The position numbers and the translations under genes were made by a program. Positions 33,885-40,920 of a stretch of DNA of 46,879 bases are shown one piece after another; the first letter of the stretch is position 1; the number at the start of each line of letters is the position of its first letter. The DNA lies in contig NZ_NFHT01000021.1 in assembly GCF_002161445.1 (NCBI RefSeq), positions 1 to 46,879 on the forward strand, in the 5' to 3' direction. Under the pieces are notes generated by a model, which had not been told where the DNA came from, searched no databases, and saw only the letters and a program-made list of their open reading frames with translations. This DNA comes from Alistipes sp. An66 (GTDB lineage Bacteria > Bacteroidota > Bacteroidia > Bacteroidales > Rikenellaceae).

Positions 33885-34402
33885 GTTCCCAAACCGGGGT
33901 TGCTCTGCTTTCTCGTAGACGGGGCGATGGTCTGGCCGCCGTATTCCCAACCCTCTTTGGTGAAGCCGGAGGGAATATTGTTCCGGTTGAAATCATCCCA
34001 GACCGTCACCCGGAAGGTCGAACCGTTGCCGGGATTATCTTCACAGTAAAGCTGATACGGTTTCGTGTTTTTGCTCACATCCAGCGACAGCAGCTCATTG
34101 AGGGCGCAGTCCGCCCCCGTCGGCGATTCGAAATACTCGATCCCATGCAGGGAGGTCGGATTGCTGTTCACGACATCCAGTCGTCCGGTCATTGCGGCAA
34201 TTTCCTCCATCTCTTGCCGCGTGATATTTTCCGCATCGGAGATAATTTCCAGTTCCTTCAACGCCTGCGCAAAGCCCGGGTCGGACAGGGCGGAGAAATC
34301 CGTCTCGTCGGACAGGCCCTGGGAGACGGTCAGCCACTCGGCGGCGGATCCGGAATCGTCGTACACGACTGCGGCCGTTGCCAACAGACAGAGATGCTTC
34401 AT
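33885..34402 (-). pseudogene. decayed leucine-rich-repeat (BspA-like) protein gene without stop
   Basis: The frame starts at ATG 34402 (MKHLCLLATAAVV, probable export signal). It contains the residue of a single Bacteroidota-type LRR unit, LNELLSLDVSKNTKPYQLYC, then GNGSTFRVTVWDDFNRNNIP, SGFTKEGWEYGGQTI. Intact relatives have several LDVSxNTxL repeats before this C-terminal cap. After GGQTIAP the expected VYEKAEQ appears in a shifted frame (VYEKAEQP), so a small indel is present. Neither frame meets a stop before the terminator at 33847-33884, so transcripts would be non-stop. I read it as a truncated, frameshifted remnant. Confidence 0.65.
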
Positions 34403-34531
34403 GGGATCGTCTGAATCTGTCGATTTAACGCCGCCGGAGTTCCGCGTCGGCGACTTCCGCTTTCCTCGGGTCCCCAATTACATTTCCTTGTCATTCGTAT
34501 TGCATTTTTTGGCGCTTTTTGAATCGGAAAT

Positions 34532-34562
34532 TTTGCAATTCCGCAAAAATGTATTAATTTAG
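34532..34562 (+). promoter_or_regulatory. promoter of small HTH gene
   Basis: TTTG (34532-34535) and TAATTTAG (34555-34562, one mismatch to TAnnTTTG) are separated by 19 bases, the usual Bacteroidota spacing. TTTTGC/GCAAAA (34531-34536 and 34543-34548) also makes a short palindrome. Confidence 0.5.
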
Positions 34563-34598
34563 AGTGTTCAAGAACCATCAACCAAAAATTCTACGGAT

Positions 34599-34844
34599 AT
34601 GATTATCACATTTAACGAGTTGCGCCGTATCAAGGATCGGCTGCCCAGCGGCAGTTCGCAGCGCATTGCAGATGAGTTAGGAATCGATGTCGAGACGGTC
34701 CGCAACTATTTCGGGGGCAGCCACGCGGCAAAAGAGTGCGTAGGCGTGCACTTCGAACCGGGACCGGACGGCGGTGTCGTCACGTTGGATGATACGACGA
34801 TCCTCGATGTTGCGATGCGTATCCTGAGCGAGCAACAGCAATAA
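34599..34844 (+). CDS. small conserved HTH DNA-binding protein
   Basis: This 81-residue soluble protein reads MIITFNELRRIKDRLPSGSS, then QRIADELGIDVETVRNYFGG, a compact helix-turn-helix with the recognition helix at VETVRNYFG. The second half (GVHFEPGPDGGVVTLDDTTI, then LDVAMRILSEQQ) is a short beta/alpha tail. I remember very similar small proteins throughout Bacteroidales, but know no defined function. It has its own promoter and terminator, so it is a stand-alone unit. DNA binding is inferred from the HTH. Confidence 0.75.
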   Translation: MIITFNELRRIKDRLPSGSSQRIADELGIDVETVRNYFGGSHAAKECVGVHFEPGPDGGVVTLDDTTILDVAMRILSEQQQ

Positions 34845-34877
34845 ATAAAAGGATTTGTTCGGCACATGCCGGAAATG

Positions 34878-34903
34878 AGCCTGCGGAAACGCAGGCTTTT
34901 TTT
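34878..34903 (+). terminator. intrinsic terminator of the HTH gene
   Basis: AGCCTGCG and CGCAGGCT pair around GAAA, followed by seven T residues. It is a textbook terminator, located 33 bases behind the stop. Confidence 0.85.
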
Positions 34904-34958
34904 GCGGGAGGGGGAGGCGGAGCGCGAATGCGGCGGGTCGGGGCACCTCACTCCCGCA

Positions 34959-34993
34959 AAAGAATCGTCCGGGGCTTTGCGGCCCCGGACGAT
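34959..34993 (-). terminator. terminator of the FKBP-like operon
   Basis: ATCGTCCGGGGC (34964-34975) and GCCCCGGACGAT (34982-34993) form a perfect 12-bp stem. Read on the minus strand it is followed by TCTTTT. It lies about 80 bases behind the stop of the Tyr-rich lipoprotein gene. Confidence 0.6.
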
Positions 34994-35075
34994 TGTCCGG
35001 CAGATGATTGTACCCGTGCCCGGAGGGGAGGAAAAAAGAGAAACCTCCGCCGGTCCGGCCGCCCGGCCCCGGCCG

Positions 35076-36665
35076 CTATTCGTCGGCCGGCTCGATGTAG
35101 ATCTGGAAAATCAACGGCGTATAGGGCGGAATCTCCGTCAAGACACTCGTCGTGGTCTCCGTCGTCGTCGAAGTGTTGTAGCCGTAGTTGTAGTAGTAAC
35201 TGTTATAATAGTTGTAATAGTAGTTGTCGTAGTAGCTGCCGTAATAGCTGTTCCCGTAATAGCTGTTGTAGTAGTTGTAATAGTTCAGGTAATCCAGATA
35301 ACTCGACGTGTAGCCCGACGATCCGCCGCTCGTCGTCGTGCTGCCCGAACGCCCCGTGGCGCCGTAGGCCTGGCTCGAAATCGTCACGAACTCCGCCCAC
35401 TGGCCGTACAGCAGATTGGGAATCGTATAGTAGAAGGCCGTAATCAGGCTGCTCTGGTCCTTCTCCGGCGTATAGGTCAGTGCCGACCCCTCGGACGCCA
35501 CCTCGCCGTAGATGATCTCCTTCACCTCGTCGATGTTCGTATCGAAGATGAAGCCGTCGAGGAACCGCCCGATATACCAGATCTTCGCCTCGCCGCTCAT
35601 CCCCACCGAGTCCGCATCGGGATGGTCCACACCCGGATGCACGTAATCCGCATCGGCATGGAAACGCTCTTTGAGCGCCTCGGCGATCTCCTGTTCCAGA
35701 TTGCTCCCGTCGTACGGTGCGAAGCCCGTCTCGTAACGGGGGCTATCACCCAGCGAATTGCCCTCCTCGTCCCGGATCGGGAATTCGAACGTCAGGTAGT
35801 CGTTCTCCGCGGCATCGCTCTTTGTCGGGTCGAAAAGCACATCCACATAGACCTGCGCCAGCGTATCGCAGGCACTCACCCAACGATACCCCTTGTCGCG
35901 GAGCTTGTAGGGGTGGTTTTCGTCGTCGTAGCCCGTCGGGATCTTCGACGAGCCCGCCTCGTCACCCTCTTCGGTGTAGAGCCACAGCCCGCCGTTGGCC
36001 TGGCAGAAGGAGTCCACCTCCGAGCCCTCGAACTCCAACGGGTTCTCGACCATGCTCAAAATCTCCATCTCCACGATGAACGGACGCTTCGAACTCAACG
36101 AGTACTGTCCTTCGTAACCGCCGTCGCCCTCCACGCCGCTGGACCCCACGATGCGCGACGGCATGTAAAGGCGGATCTTCGAACCCACGCGCAACTTGAA
36201 TTCCGGATCGAGCCCCCGCTGCTCGGCATACTCCGTGCCGAGGTGCAGGACGTTGCGCATGGCCAGGTAGGAGCCTTCGAGCAGGCTCGTATTCGTCGCG
36301 CCGCAATAGCGGTAGAACGGGACATAGTGCGTATAGCGCGTGAACGTATTGACCAGTTTGGCCTCTGCGGCGCGGCGCGTCAGGACGATGTTCCCGTTCA
36401 GATCCCGGCCCGAAAAGTCGAACCGCACCCAGCAGTCCTGATCCCGGATCACCGAAGCGTCCGCATCGCCGGCCTCGATGATATCCACATAGTAACCACC
36501 TTCGGACTGCAAGTTATGCTCCAATTCCTCGTGATTCTGCTTTATCCACGCCGCCAGGGCCTGGTCCTCGAACTTGTCGTACGATTCAGACTCGTTCTTG
36601 GCGCACGAGCCCAGCATCAGCATTCCGGCAACCGGAAGATACAGCAAACGGGAGATCAGCTTCAT
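35076..36665 (-). CDS. FKBP-like lipoprotein with Tyr-rich low-complexity insert
   Basis: This 529-residue lipoprotein (MKLISRLLYLPVAGMLMLGSC) is probably outer-membrane or periplasmic. The long N-terminal part contains two regions that look like tandem FKBP-type modules, with phrases such as SKIRLYMPSRIVG, NLLYGQWAEFVTISSQAYGA and the closing IPPYTPLIFQIYI, the usual last strand of FKBP domains. Residues 456-497 form a segment with 22 Tyr and 9 Asn in 42 residues, inserted just before that last strand and preceded by a Ser/Thr/Gly-rich linker. It follows an FKBP-like gene by 31 bases. Isomerase activity is not assured because key residues cannot be checked by eye. Confidence 0.7.
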   Translation of the reverse strand: MKLISRLLYLPVAGMLMLGSCAKNESESYDKFEDQALAAWIKQNHEELEHNLQSEGGYYVDIIEAGDADASVIRDQDCWVRFDFSGRDLNGNIVLTRRAAEAKLVNTFTRYTHYVPFYRYCGATNTSLLEGSYLAMRNVLHLGTEYAEQRGLDPEFKLRVGSKIRLYMPSRIVGSSGVEGDGGYEGQYSLSSKRPFIVEMEILSMVENPLEFEGSEVDSFCQANGGLWLYTEEGDEAGSSKIPTGYDDENHPYKLRDKGYRWVSACDTLAQVYVDVLFDPTKSDAAENDYLTFEFPIRDEEGNSLGDSPRYETGFAPYDGSNLEQEIAEALKERFHADADYVHPGVDHPDADSVGMSGEAKIWYIGRFLDGFIFDTNIDEVKEIIYGEVASEGSALTYTPEKDQSSLITAFYYTIPNLLYGQWAEFVTISSQAYGATGRSGSTTTSGGSSGYTSSYLDYLNYYNYYNSYYGNSYYGSYYDNYYYNYYNSYYYNYGYNTSTTTETTTSVLTEIPPYTPLIFQIYIEPADE

Positions 36666-36696
36666 ATTTCGTTCTGCGTTCTAAATCAATATTTTA

Positions 36697-37296
36697 TCAT
36701 TCGACGGCATCCACCGTAAAAAACCACGCCACGGGACTTTGGAGCGGAATGGTGCTGAAAAGTCCGTCGCCGTAAGCCATGTTGTAGGTCATGTAGACCT
36801 CGACGTCGTCGCCTTCCCGACACCCCAATAACGCAAGCCGGAGCCCTTTTAGTATATCGCCGTCCATTTGAAGGACCAACGGCTCGAACGTCCACACGCC
36901 GTCGGCGACCGTCAGTCCCAACCCTTCGTAGGCGCTTTCCAGCAACGGGTCGTTCGACCAGAAGGGAAACGTCGAATCGGAGATGTTCGAGAAGGCGAAA
37001 ACATAGGCGCGGAAGGTGATCGAGACCGTCGAGTGCTCCCCCACCTCGGGCTGCCCGACACGGTTCGGATCATAGACGTTCTTGATGTAGCGGCAGACCG
37101 TATTGCCCGCGACGGAGTAATACGGCAGCTGGCTGCCCTCTTCGAGCGAGGATTCCGCGACCAGAGCCGGCGAGTGGGTGCGTTCGAGATACGACACGAG
37201 TTTCTCGCGCTGATTCGAAAGCGTATCCTCCTCCTGGGAGCACCCGCACGACAGCGCCGCAACCACGAAAAACGATATGACGAGCAAGCGTTTCAT
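36697..37296 (-). CDS. FKBP-type peptidyl-prolyl isomerase-like lipoprotein
   Basis: This is a 199-residue lipoprotein if started at the ATG at 37296 (MKRLLVISFFVVAALSCGC). An ATG two codons upstream (37302) is equally possible. The C-terminal half fits the FKBP fold: VSITFRAYVFAF, VLQMDGDILKGLRLALLGCR with EGDDVEVYMTYNMAYGDG, and a final SPVAWFFTVDAVE strand. Gliding-type Bacteroidota carry the relative GldI; here the role is probably envelope protein folding. It is first in a two-gene operon with the Tyr-rich FKBP-like protein. The promoter box lies only about 15 bases upstream, so the 5' leader must be very short. Confidence 0.78.
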   Translation of the reverse strand: MKRLLVISFFVVAALSCGCSQEEDTLSNQREKLVSYLERTHSPALVAESSLEEGSQLPYYSVAGNTVCRYIKNVYDPNRVGQPEVGEHSTVSITFRAYVFAFSNISDSTFPFWSNDPLLESAYEGLGLTVADGVWTFEPLVLQMDGDILKGLRLALLGCREGDDVEVYMTYNMAYGDGLFSTIPLQSPVAWFFTVDAVE

Positions 37297-37311
37297 CGGC
37301 ATATAATCGTG

Positions 37312-37319
37312 CAAATTTA
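37312..37319 (-). promoter_or_regulatory. -7 box of the FKBP-like operon
   Basis: On the minus strand TAAATTTG is a full match to TAnnTTTG, 15 bases before the preferred ATG at 37296. Confidence 0.6.
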
Positions 37320-37351
37320 CAAAAACAATCCGATTTACGAACAAGAAACGC

Positions 37352-37382
37352 AAAAAAACGACTCCCCGGTATCCGGGAAGTC
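37352..37382 (-). terminator. second tandem terminator
   Basis: On the minus strand GACTTCCCGG and CCGGGGAGTC pair with one mismatch around a 3-base loop, followed by GTTTTTTT. Together with the next hairpin it insulates the FKBP operon from upstream minus-strand transcription. Confidence 0.65.
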
Positions 37383-37414
37383 AAAAAAAGAGAGAGGGAG
37401 GCATCGCCACCCTC
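37383..37414 (-). terminator. terminator of the 47-residue membrane protein gene
   Basis: On the minus strand GAGGGTGGC and GCCTCCCTC pair with one internal mismatch around GAT, followed by a T tract (37383-37389). It begins immediately after the stop codon. Confidence 0.7.
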
Positions 37415-37558
37415 TCATCTGCGGTAGTAATCCCGATGGGGATCTTTCAGGCGTTGGAGTTTGTGCTGTTTCCACGCATGGGCGAGAAGCGTCAGAACGA
37501 CGGCTCCGGCGAAAACGCCGAGCAAAATGACCAGAAATCCGGAAGGGAACGTTTCCAT
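37415..37558 (-). CDS. 47-residue single-pass membrane protein
   Basis: This small gene begins METFPSGFLVILLGVFAGAV. Residues 8-27 form one hydrophobic helix, followed by a basic cytoplasmic-type tail (WKQHKLQRLKDPHRDYYRR). It ends in TGA directly before a terminator. A near-consensus promoter box (CATCTTTG on the minus strand) lies about 25 bases upstream. Its own promoter-like sequence, terminator and clean amphipathic composition argue that it is real despite its size. I know no family or function. Confidence 0.65.
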   Translation of the reverse strand: METFPSGFLVILLGVFAGAVVLTLLAHAWKQHKLQRLKDPHRDYYRR

Positions 37559-37691
37559 ATGGCAAATTTTTACGACTTAATCACGCCAAAGATGGCGCAA
37601 TTACCTTGCCACGGCAAACCGAACCGGATCGCTTGGGACCGAAAAAGCAGCCGGATGTCCGAACGTTCCGCAAACGGGACTTTCCGGCCTA

Positions 37692-38279
37692 TCAGAGTCG
37701 TTTGAGCGCCATGCGCACCAGCTCCTCGACGGCGATGTCCGGCTGTTCGCGGACAATGGCCCGGACGACCTTCTCGGCCGCCGCACGGGAGAAGCCCAGC
37801 ATGACGAGCGCTTCCAGCGCCTCGTCGACCACACCGCCGTCGGGGCCTGCGGACTGTGCGCTTCCGGCCTCCGCGCCCAGGGTCATGAGCTTGCCGCTCA
37901 ACTCGACGATGATCTTCTGCGCCGTTTTGAGTCCCAGGCCCTTGACGTTCTTCAACAGCACGGCGTTTCCCGACGAGATGATCCCCTGCAACTCCCGGGG
38001 CGAGTAGGTCGACAGGATCATCCGCGCCGTGTTCCCGCCCACGCCCGACACGCTGATCAGCAGGCGGAACAACTCGCGTTCGACCTTCGTCGAAAAGCCG
38101 TAGAGCAGCTGCGCGTCTTCGCGGACGATGTAGTGGACGAAGAGTTTCGCCGACGGGGCGTGCTCGATCGCCGAAAAGGTTTCGAGCGAGATATGCAGGT
38201 AGTAACCGACGCCCCCGACGTCGATCACGGCGTAGGCGGGCGCCACCTCGGCAACGGTTCCGCTGATGTATTCGTACAT
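37692..38279 (-). CDS. ruvA: Holliday junction branch-migration protein RuvA
   Basis: This 195-residue protein has the three RuvA domains. The N-terminal OB fold is MYEYISGTVAEVAPAYAVID with VGGVGYYLHIS. The helix-hairpin-helix region is ISVSGVGGNTARMILSTYSP and NVKGLGLKTAQKIIVELSGK. A flexible linker of Gly/Ala/Ser type leads to the C-terminal UBA-like domain (EALEALVMLGFSRAAAEKVV), which contacts RuvB. It binds four-way junctions as a tetramer and directs RuvB in recombination repair. Length and motifs are complete. ruvB is not nearby. Confidence 0.97.
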   Translation of the reverse strand: MYEYISGTVAEVAPAYAVIDVGGVGYYLHISLETFSAIEHAPSAKLFVHYIVREDAQLLYGFSTKVERELFRLLISVSGVGGNTARMILSTYSPRELQGIISSGNAVLLKNVKGLGLKTAQKIIVELSGKLMTLGAEAGSAQSAGPDGGVVDEALEALVMLGFSRAAAEKVVRAIVREQPDIAVEELVRMALKRL

Positions 38280-38364
38280 GCTTCCAACAATGATGCTGCC
38301 GGGCCGAAATTCCCGCGCAAACGATAAATTTATGATCCGTAAGGCAAAAATAAAGATTTTTTTT

Positions 38365-38372
38365 TACCTTTG
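38365..38372 (+). promoter_or_regulatory. -7 box of the OmpH-like gene
   Basis: TACCTTTG matches TAnnTTTG, 42 bases before the ATG at 38415. Confidence 0.6.
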
Positions 38373-38414
38373 TGAACCTGATGCCGAATTTTAACCAAAC
38401 ATTGCGATAACGAC

Positions 38415-39005
38415 ATGAAAAAAATGTTACTCCCGGCGCTGGCCGCCGCCCTCGTTCTGACGGCCTGCGGCACGAAATCCGCCGACCAGGCCGAAAACAC
38501 CGCCGAAACCGCCGAAACCCGGCAGGTGATGCCGAGCGACATCGCCTATGTACAGGTCGAAGCCGTACTTGCCCAGTGCGATCTCTACCAGACCGAAGGC
38601 GTGGCCCTGCAAGAGAAGACCCAGAAGGCACAGAAGAGCTGGGCCCAGCGCGAAAAGAGCCTCCAGGCCGAGGCCGCACAGTTGCAGGAGAAATACGAAA
38701 AGGGGCTCATCACCTCGCGTGACGCCCAGGCACAGCAGGAGAGCATCCAGAAACGGGTCGCCTCCTACCAGGCCAACGCCCAGAAAGAGGCCCAGACGCT
38801 CGACGAGGAGAACTTCGTCTTCTCGAACCGCGCCCAGGACCTGCTCCAACGCGCCGTCAAGGAGATCAACGCCGACGGAAAATACAAGCTCATCATCAAC
38901 GCTTCGGCACTCATCGACGCCGACACGACGCTCAACATCACGCCCGCCGTGCTGGCGAAGGTCAACGAGCTCTACGCCGCAGACCAGAAGAGCGCCAAGA
39001 AGTAA
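38415..39005 (+). CDS. OmpH/Skp-family periplasmic chaperone-like lipoprotein
   Basis: This 196-residue protein has a lipoprotein signal (MKKMLLPALAAALVLTAC), unlike classical soluble Skp. The body has the family start IAYVQVEAVLAQCDLYQTEG, a long charged coiled-coil (KTQKAQKSWAQREKSLQAEA through VASYQANAQKEAQTLDEENF), and the closing segment KYKLIINASALIDADTTLNI. Family members bind unfolded outer-membrane proteins in the periplasm as trimers. Membrane anchoring suggests a tethered variant. It is monocistronic, with its own promoter and terminator. Confidence 0.87.
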   Translation: MKKMLLPALAAALVLTACGTKSADQAENTAETAETRQVMPSDIAYVQVEAVLAQCDLYQTEGVALQEKTQKAQKSWAQREKSLQAEAAQLQEKYEKGLITSRDAQAQQESIQKRVASYQANAQKEAQTLDEENFVFSNRAQDLLQRAVKEINADGKYKLIINASALIDADTTLNITPAVLAKVNELYAADQKSAKK

Positions 39006-39024
39006 TTCCGCCCGACTGGCACAA

Positions 39025-39063
39025 AAACCGGCTTCCCCCGCTTTCGGGAAGTCGGTTTTTTTT
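39025..39063 (+). terminator. terminator of the OmpH-like gene
   Basis: AAACCGGCTTCCC and GGGAAGTCGGTTT pair (one G-T) around an 8-base loop. The stem runs into a tract of Ts ending at 39063. Confidence 0.8.
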
Positions 39064-39065
39064 CA

Positions 39066-39073
39066 TACATTTG
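39066..39073 (+). promoter_or_regulatory. -7 box of cdaA
   Basis: TACATTTG matches TAnnTTTG, located directly behind the preceding terminator and 43 bases before the cdaA ATG. Confidence 0.6.
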
Positions 39074-39116
39074 CGCTGTCAATACCGACACCCGACCAAT
39101 TAAACCTACGCTTGCG

Positions 39117-39920
39117 ATGGGATTCGTTCCGTTCACATTCGTCGACCTGATAGACATCGTCCTCGTTGCCCTCATCATGTACTGGATCTACCGCATGACC
39201 AAAGGCACCAACGCACCCTACATCCTTTCGGGAATCATCGCCGTCTACCTGCTGTGGGTGGTCGTGCGCACGCTGAACATGGAGCTTCTCTCGACCATCC
39301 TCGGACAGCTGATCTCCGTGGGCGCCATCGCGCTGATCATCGTCTTCCAGCCCGAGCTGCGGCGGTTTCTGCAAATGATCGGGATGCGGCAGAAGCATTT
39401 CAACTTCATCACGCGGATCTTCTCCACGGGCGAGGACACCGTGCAGACGAACATCGCCCCGATCGTTACGGCCTGCCGCGAAATGGCCGACACGAAGACC
39501 GGGGCGCTGATCGTCATCGGGCAGCAGAGCGACCTGCGGTTGATCGCCGAGGGCGGCATTGCCCTCGACGCCAAAGTCTCCACACCGCTGCTGAAAAACA
39601 TCTTCTTCAAGAATGCCCCGCTGCACGACGGAGCCGTCGTGATCGAAGGCGACCGGGTCGTTGCGGCGAAATGCATCCTCCCGGTGACGCAGAGCGACGT
39701 TCCGAAGTCGTTCGGGACCCGGCACCGTGCGGCCATCGGCATGAGCGAGATCTCGGACGCCATCATCATCGTGGTCTCGGAGGAGACCGGCGAGATCTCC
39801 ATCGCACAGGGCGGCGACATCCGCCAGCACCTCGACCCGGCCCGATTGCAGCAGACCCTGCAACGGTATCTGACCATCAACACCCGCAAACGCGCCAAAA
39901 ACAACGAAGTAGCCCAATAA
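39117..39920 (+). CDS. cdaA: diadenylate cyclase CdaA
   Basis: This 267-residue membrane enzyme makes cyclic di-AMP from two ATP. Three N-terminal membrane helices (about 8-25, 34-52, 58-75) are followed by the DAC domain. Its motifs are LHDGAVVIEGDRVVAAKCIL (DGA) and FGTRHRAAIGMSE (RHR), both intact, plus EETGEISIAQGGDI. Length matches the CdaA class rather than DisA. Cyclic di-AMP regulates potassium and cell-wall homeostasis. The stop is followed at once by the modular repeat cluster, whose first hairpin (39921-39937) may end the transcript. Confidence 0.95.
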   Translation: MGFVPFTFVDLIDIVLVALIMYWIYRMTKGTNAPYILSGIIAVYLLWVVVRTLNMELLSTILGQLISVGAIALIIVFQPELRRFLQMIGMRQKHFNFITRIFSTGEDTVQTNIAPIVTACREMADTKTGALIVIGQQSDLRLIAEGGIALDAKVSTPLLKNIFFKNAPLHDGAVVIEGDRVVAAKCILPVTQSDVPKSFGTRHRAAIGMSEISDAIIIVVSEETGEISIAQGGDIRQHLDPARLQQTLQRYLTINTRKRAKNNEVAQ

Positions 39921-40039
39921 CCCGGTTAAGAACCGGGTTCTATGGGCTGCGGGAACATTTCAGGTTTCCGCCCCCTGAATCCGCGTCGTCCGCCGCACTT
40001 TGCTTTTCGCGGAAAGAGGACGCAGCGCAGGCGGCGCGA
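39921..40039 (+). repeat. module A, 119-bp perfect direct repeat (copy 1)
   Basis: It is identical over 119 bases to 46761-46879, where the window ends, so the true repeat may be longer. It begins with the hairpin CCCGGTT-AAG-AACCGGG. It continues with GGGCTGC, a second small stem (GGGAAC/GTTTCC), GAATCCGCG, and a TTTGCTTTTCGCGGAAA segment. Confidence 0.85.
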
Positions 40040-40109
40040 GAAGAAACGGGGCCGGTTTGCTTGCAAACCCGCGTCAGGCGCCCGTTTCCGCGACGCCAAA
40101 CTGCGGCCC

Positions 40110-40162
40110 CGCAAAAAGCAACTTGCGGCTGGTTTTGGGTACCTTTTGCCATCAAAAGGTAC
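40110..40162 (+). repeat. module K (copy 1)
   Basis: A 53-base element that includes the stem GTACCTTTTG/CAAAAGGTAC. It differs from the copy at 40647-40699 at only two loop positions. Confidence 0.75.
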
Positions 40163-40346
40163 AAGAATCTGCAACCGGAACGGTTGCCTTTTATGGCGCT
40201 TTTTGAATCGGCAAAAAGCGCCGCAAAAACCGCCCCTTTAAGAAAGGGGATTTGTGGGCTGCGGAAACTCACGAGGTTTCCGAATCGTGAATCCGCGTCC
40301 AACGTTCGAAGCGCAGACCTGAATCCGAACCTTTCGGACATACCTC

Positions 40347-40376
40347 CGCCCATAGAACCCGGTTCTTAACCGGGCG
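40347..40376 (-). repeat. inverted copy of the module A hairpin
   Basis: Thirty bases that are the exact reverse complement of 40761-40790. The two copies form perfect 30-bp inverted repeats around a 384-base segment. Confidence 0.8.
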
Positions 40377-40533
40377 GGCGACTATTCGCGGGTTTGCAAG
40401 CAAACCGTCCTCGGCGCTCGCATTTTTAGTCCGCATCTTTCTTTTCGGTTTTTTCATCAAGCCGGAGATTTTCCAGCGCACAAACCTGCTAAAATGGTTC
40501 TCGTCCCCAGAATCCGCATCGTTTGGTGTCCGC

Positions 40534-40621
40534 CGCACTTTGCTTTTCGCGGAAAAAAGAATCCTCGGAAAACCGAGCGCCCGGAACGGGAGGCTGTAAA
40601 GGCCTGATCTTACTGCACCCG
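40534..40621 (+). repeat. module E (copy 1)
   Basis: An 88-base element matching 46673-46760 at 85 positions. Two of the three differences fall in the loop of a CTCGG/CCGAG hairpin, so the stem is preserved. ATCCTCGGAA within it is also inverted at 40634-40643. Confidence 0.75.
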
Positions 40622-40646
40622 TTCAGCGAGGAGTTCCGAGGATTCC

Positions 40647-40699
40647 CGCAAAAAGCAACTTGCGGCTGGTTTTGGGTACCTTTTGACACCAAAAGGTAC
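40647..40699 (+). repeat. module K (copy 2)
   Basis: Second copy of the 53-base element at 40110-40162, with the same GTACCTTTTG/CAAAAGGTAC stem and two loop substitutions. Confidence 0.75.
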
Positions 40700-40760
40700 C
40701 GGTTTAAAAAACCGGTTTTAAGGGCTGCTGAACCCGTGAAGGGGTTCCGGATCGTGAATC

Positions 40761-40790
40761 CGCCCGGTTAAGAACCGGGTTCTATGGGCG
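40761..40790 (+). repeat. forward copy of the module A hairpin
   Basis: Contains CCCGGTT-AAG-AACCGGG and the downstream TCTATGGGCG. It is the exact reverse complement of 40347-40376. Confidence 0.8.
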
Positions 40791-40817
40791 AAGGGATGTA
40801 CGAAAGGATCGGATTCG

Positions 40818-40848
40818 GTTCCGCGCGTCGACGGTCGACGCGCGGAAC
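40818..40848. repeat. module S, 14-bp perfect stem (copy 1)
   Basis: GTTCCGCGCGTCGA and TCGACGCGCGGAAC flank CGG. Compared with the copy at 46586-46616, one base pair is swapped (G-C to C-G) and one is changed from C-G to T-G, so pairing is kept although sequence differs. Confidence 0.75.
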
Positions 40849-40876
40849 CGGATCGGAAACCCCGCAAAGGCCCCTC

Positions 40877-40906
40877 CGCCCCTGAAACCCGGCTTTTAGC
40901 CGGGCG
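40877..40906 (+). repeat. module T hairpin (copy 1)
   Basis: A 30-base element with CCCGGCT-TTT-AGCCGGG, identical to 46645-46674. In this copy it lies just behind the stop of the DUF4301 gene read on the other strand. Confidence 0.75.
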
Positions 40907-40920
40907 GTTTCTTAAACCGA

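Larger units (their letters stand above)
39921..40920. repeat. modular hairpin-rich intergenic repeat cluster 1
   Basis: About 1 kb without a credible gene. Short open frames here, such as those reading KGTQNQPQVAFCG and FREKQSAAD on the minus strand, fall inside repeats and look spurious. Modules present in order are: A (39921-40039), K (40110-40162), A-hairpin inverted (40347-40376), E (40534-40621), K again (40647-40699), A-hairpin forward (40761-40790), S stem (40818-40848), and T hairpin (40877-40906). The same A, E, S and T modules recur in cluster 2 at 46548-46879 in the order S-T-E-A. Most modules are hairpins, suggesting a mobile or REP-like family. Confidence 0.75.

Noticed and set aside
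40000..40700. Short minus-strand proteins reading KGTQNQPQVAFCG and FREKQSAAD
   Set aside because: They coincide exactly with repeat modules and hairpins, recur as fragments and lack consistent starts. They are better explained as chance translations of repeats.
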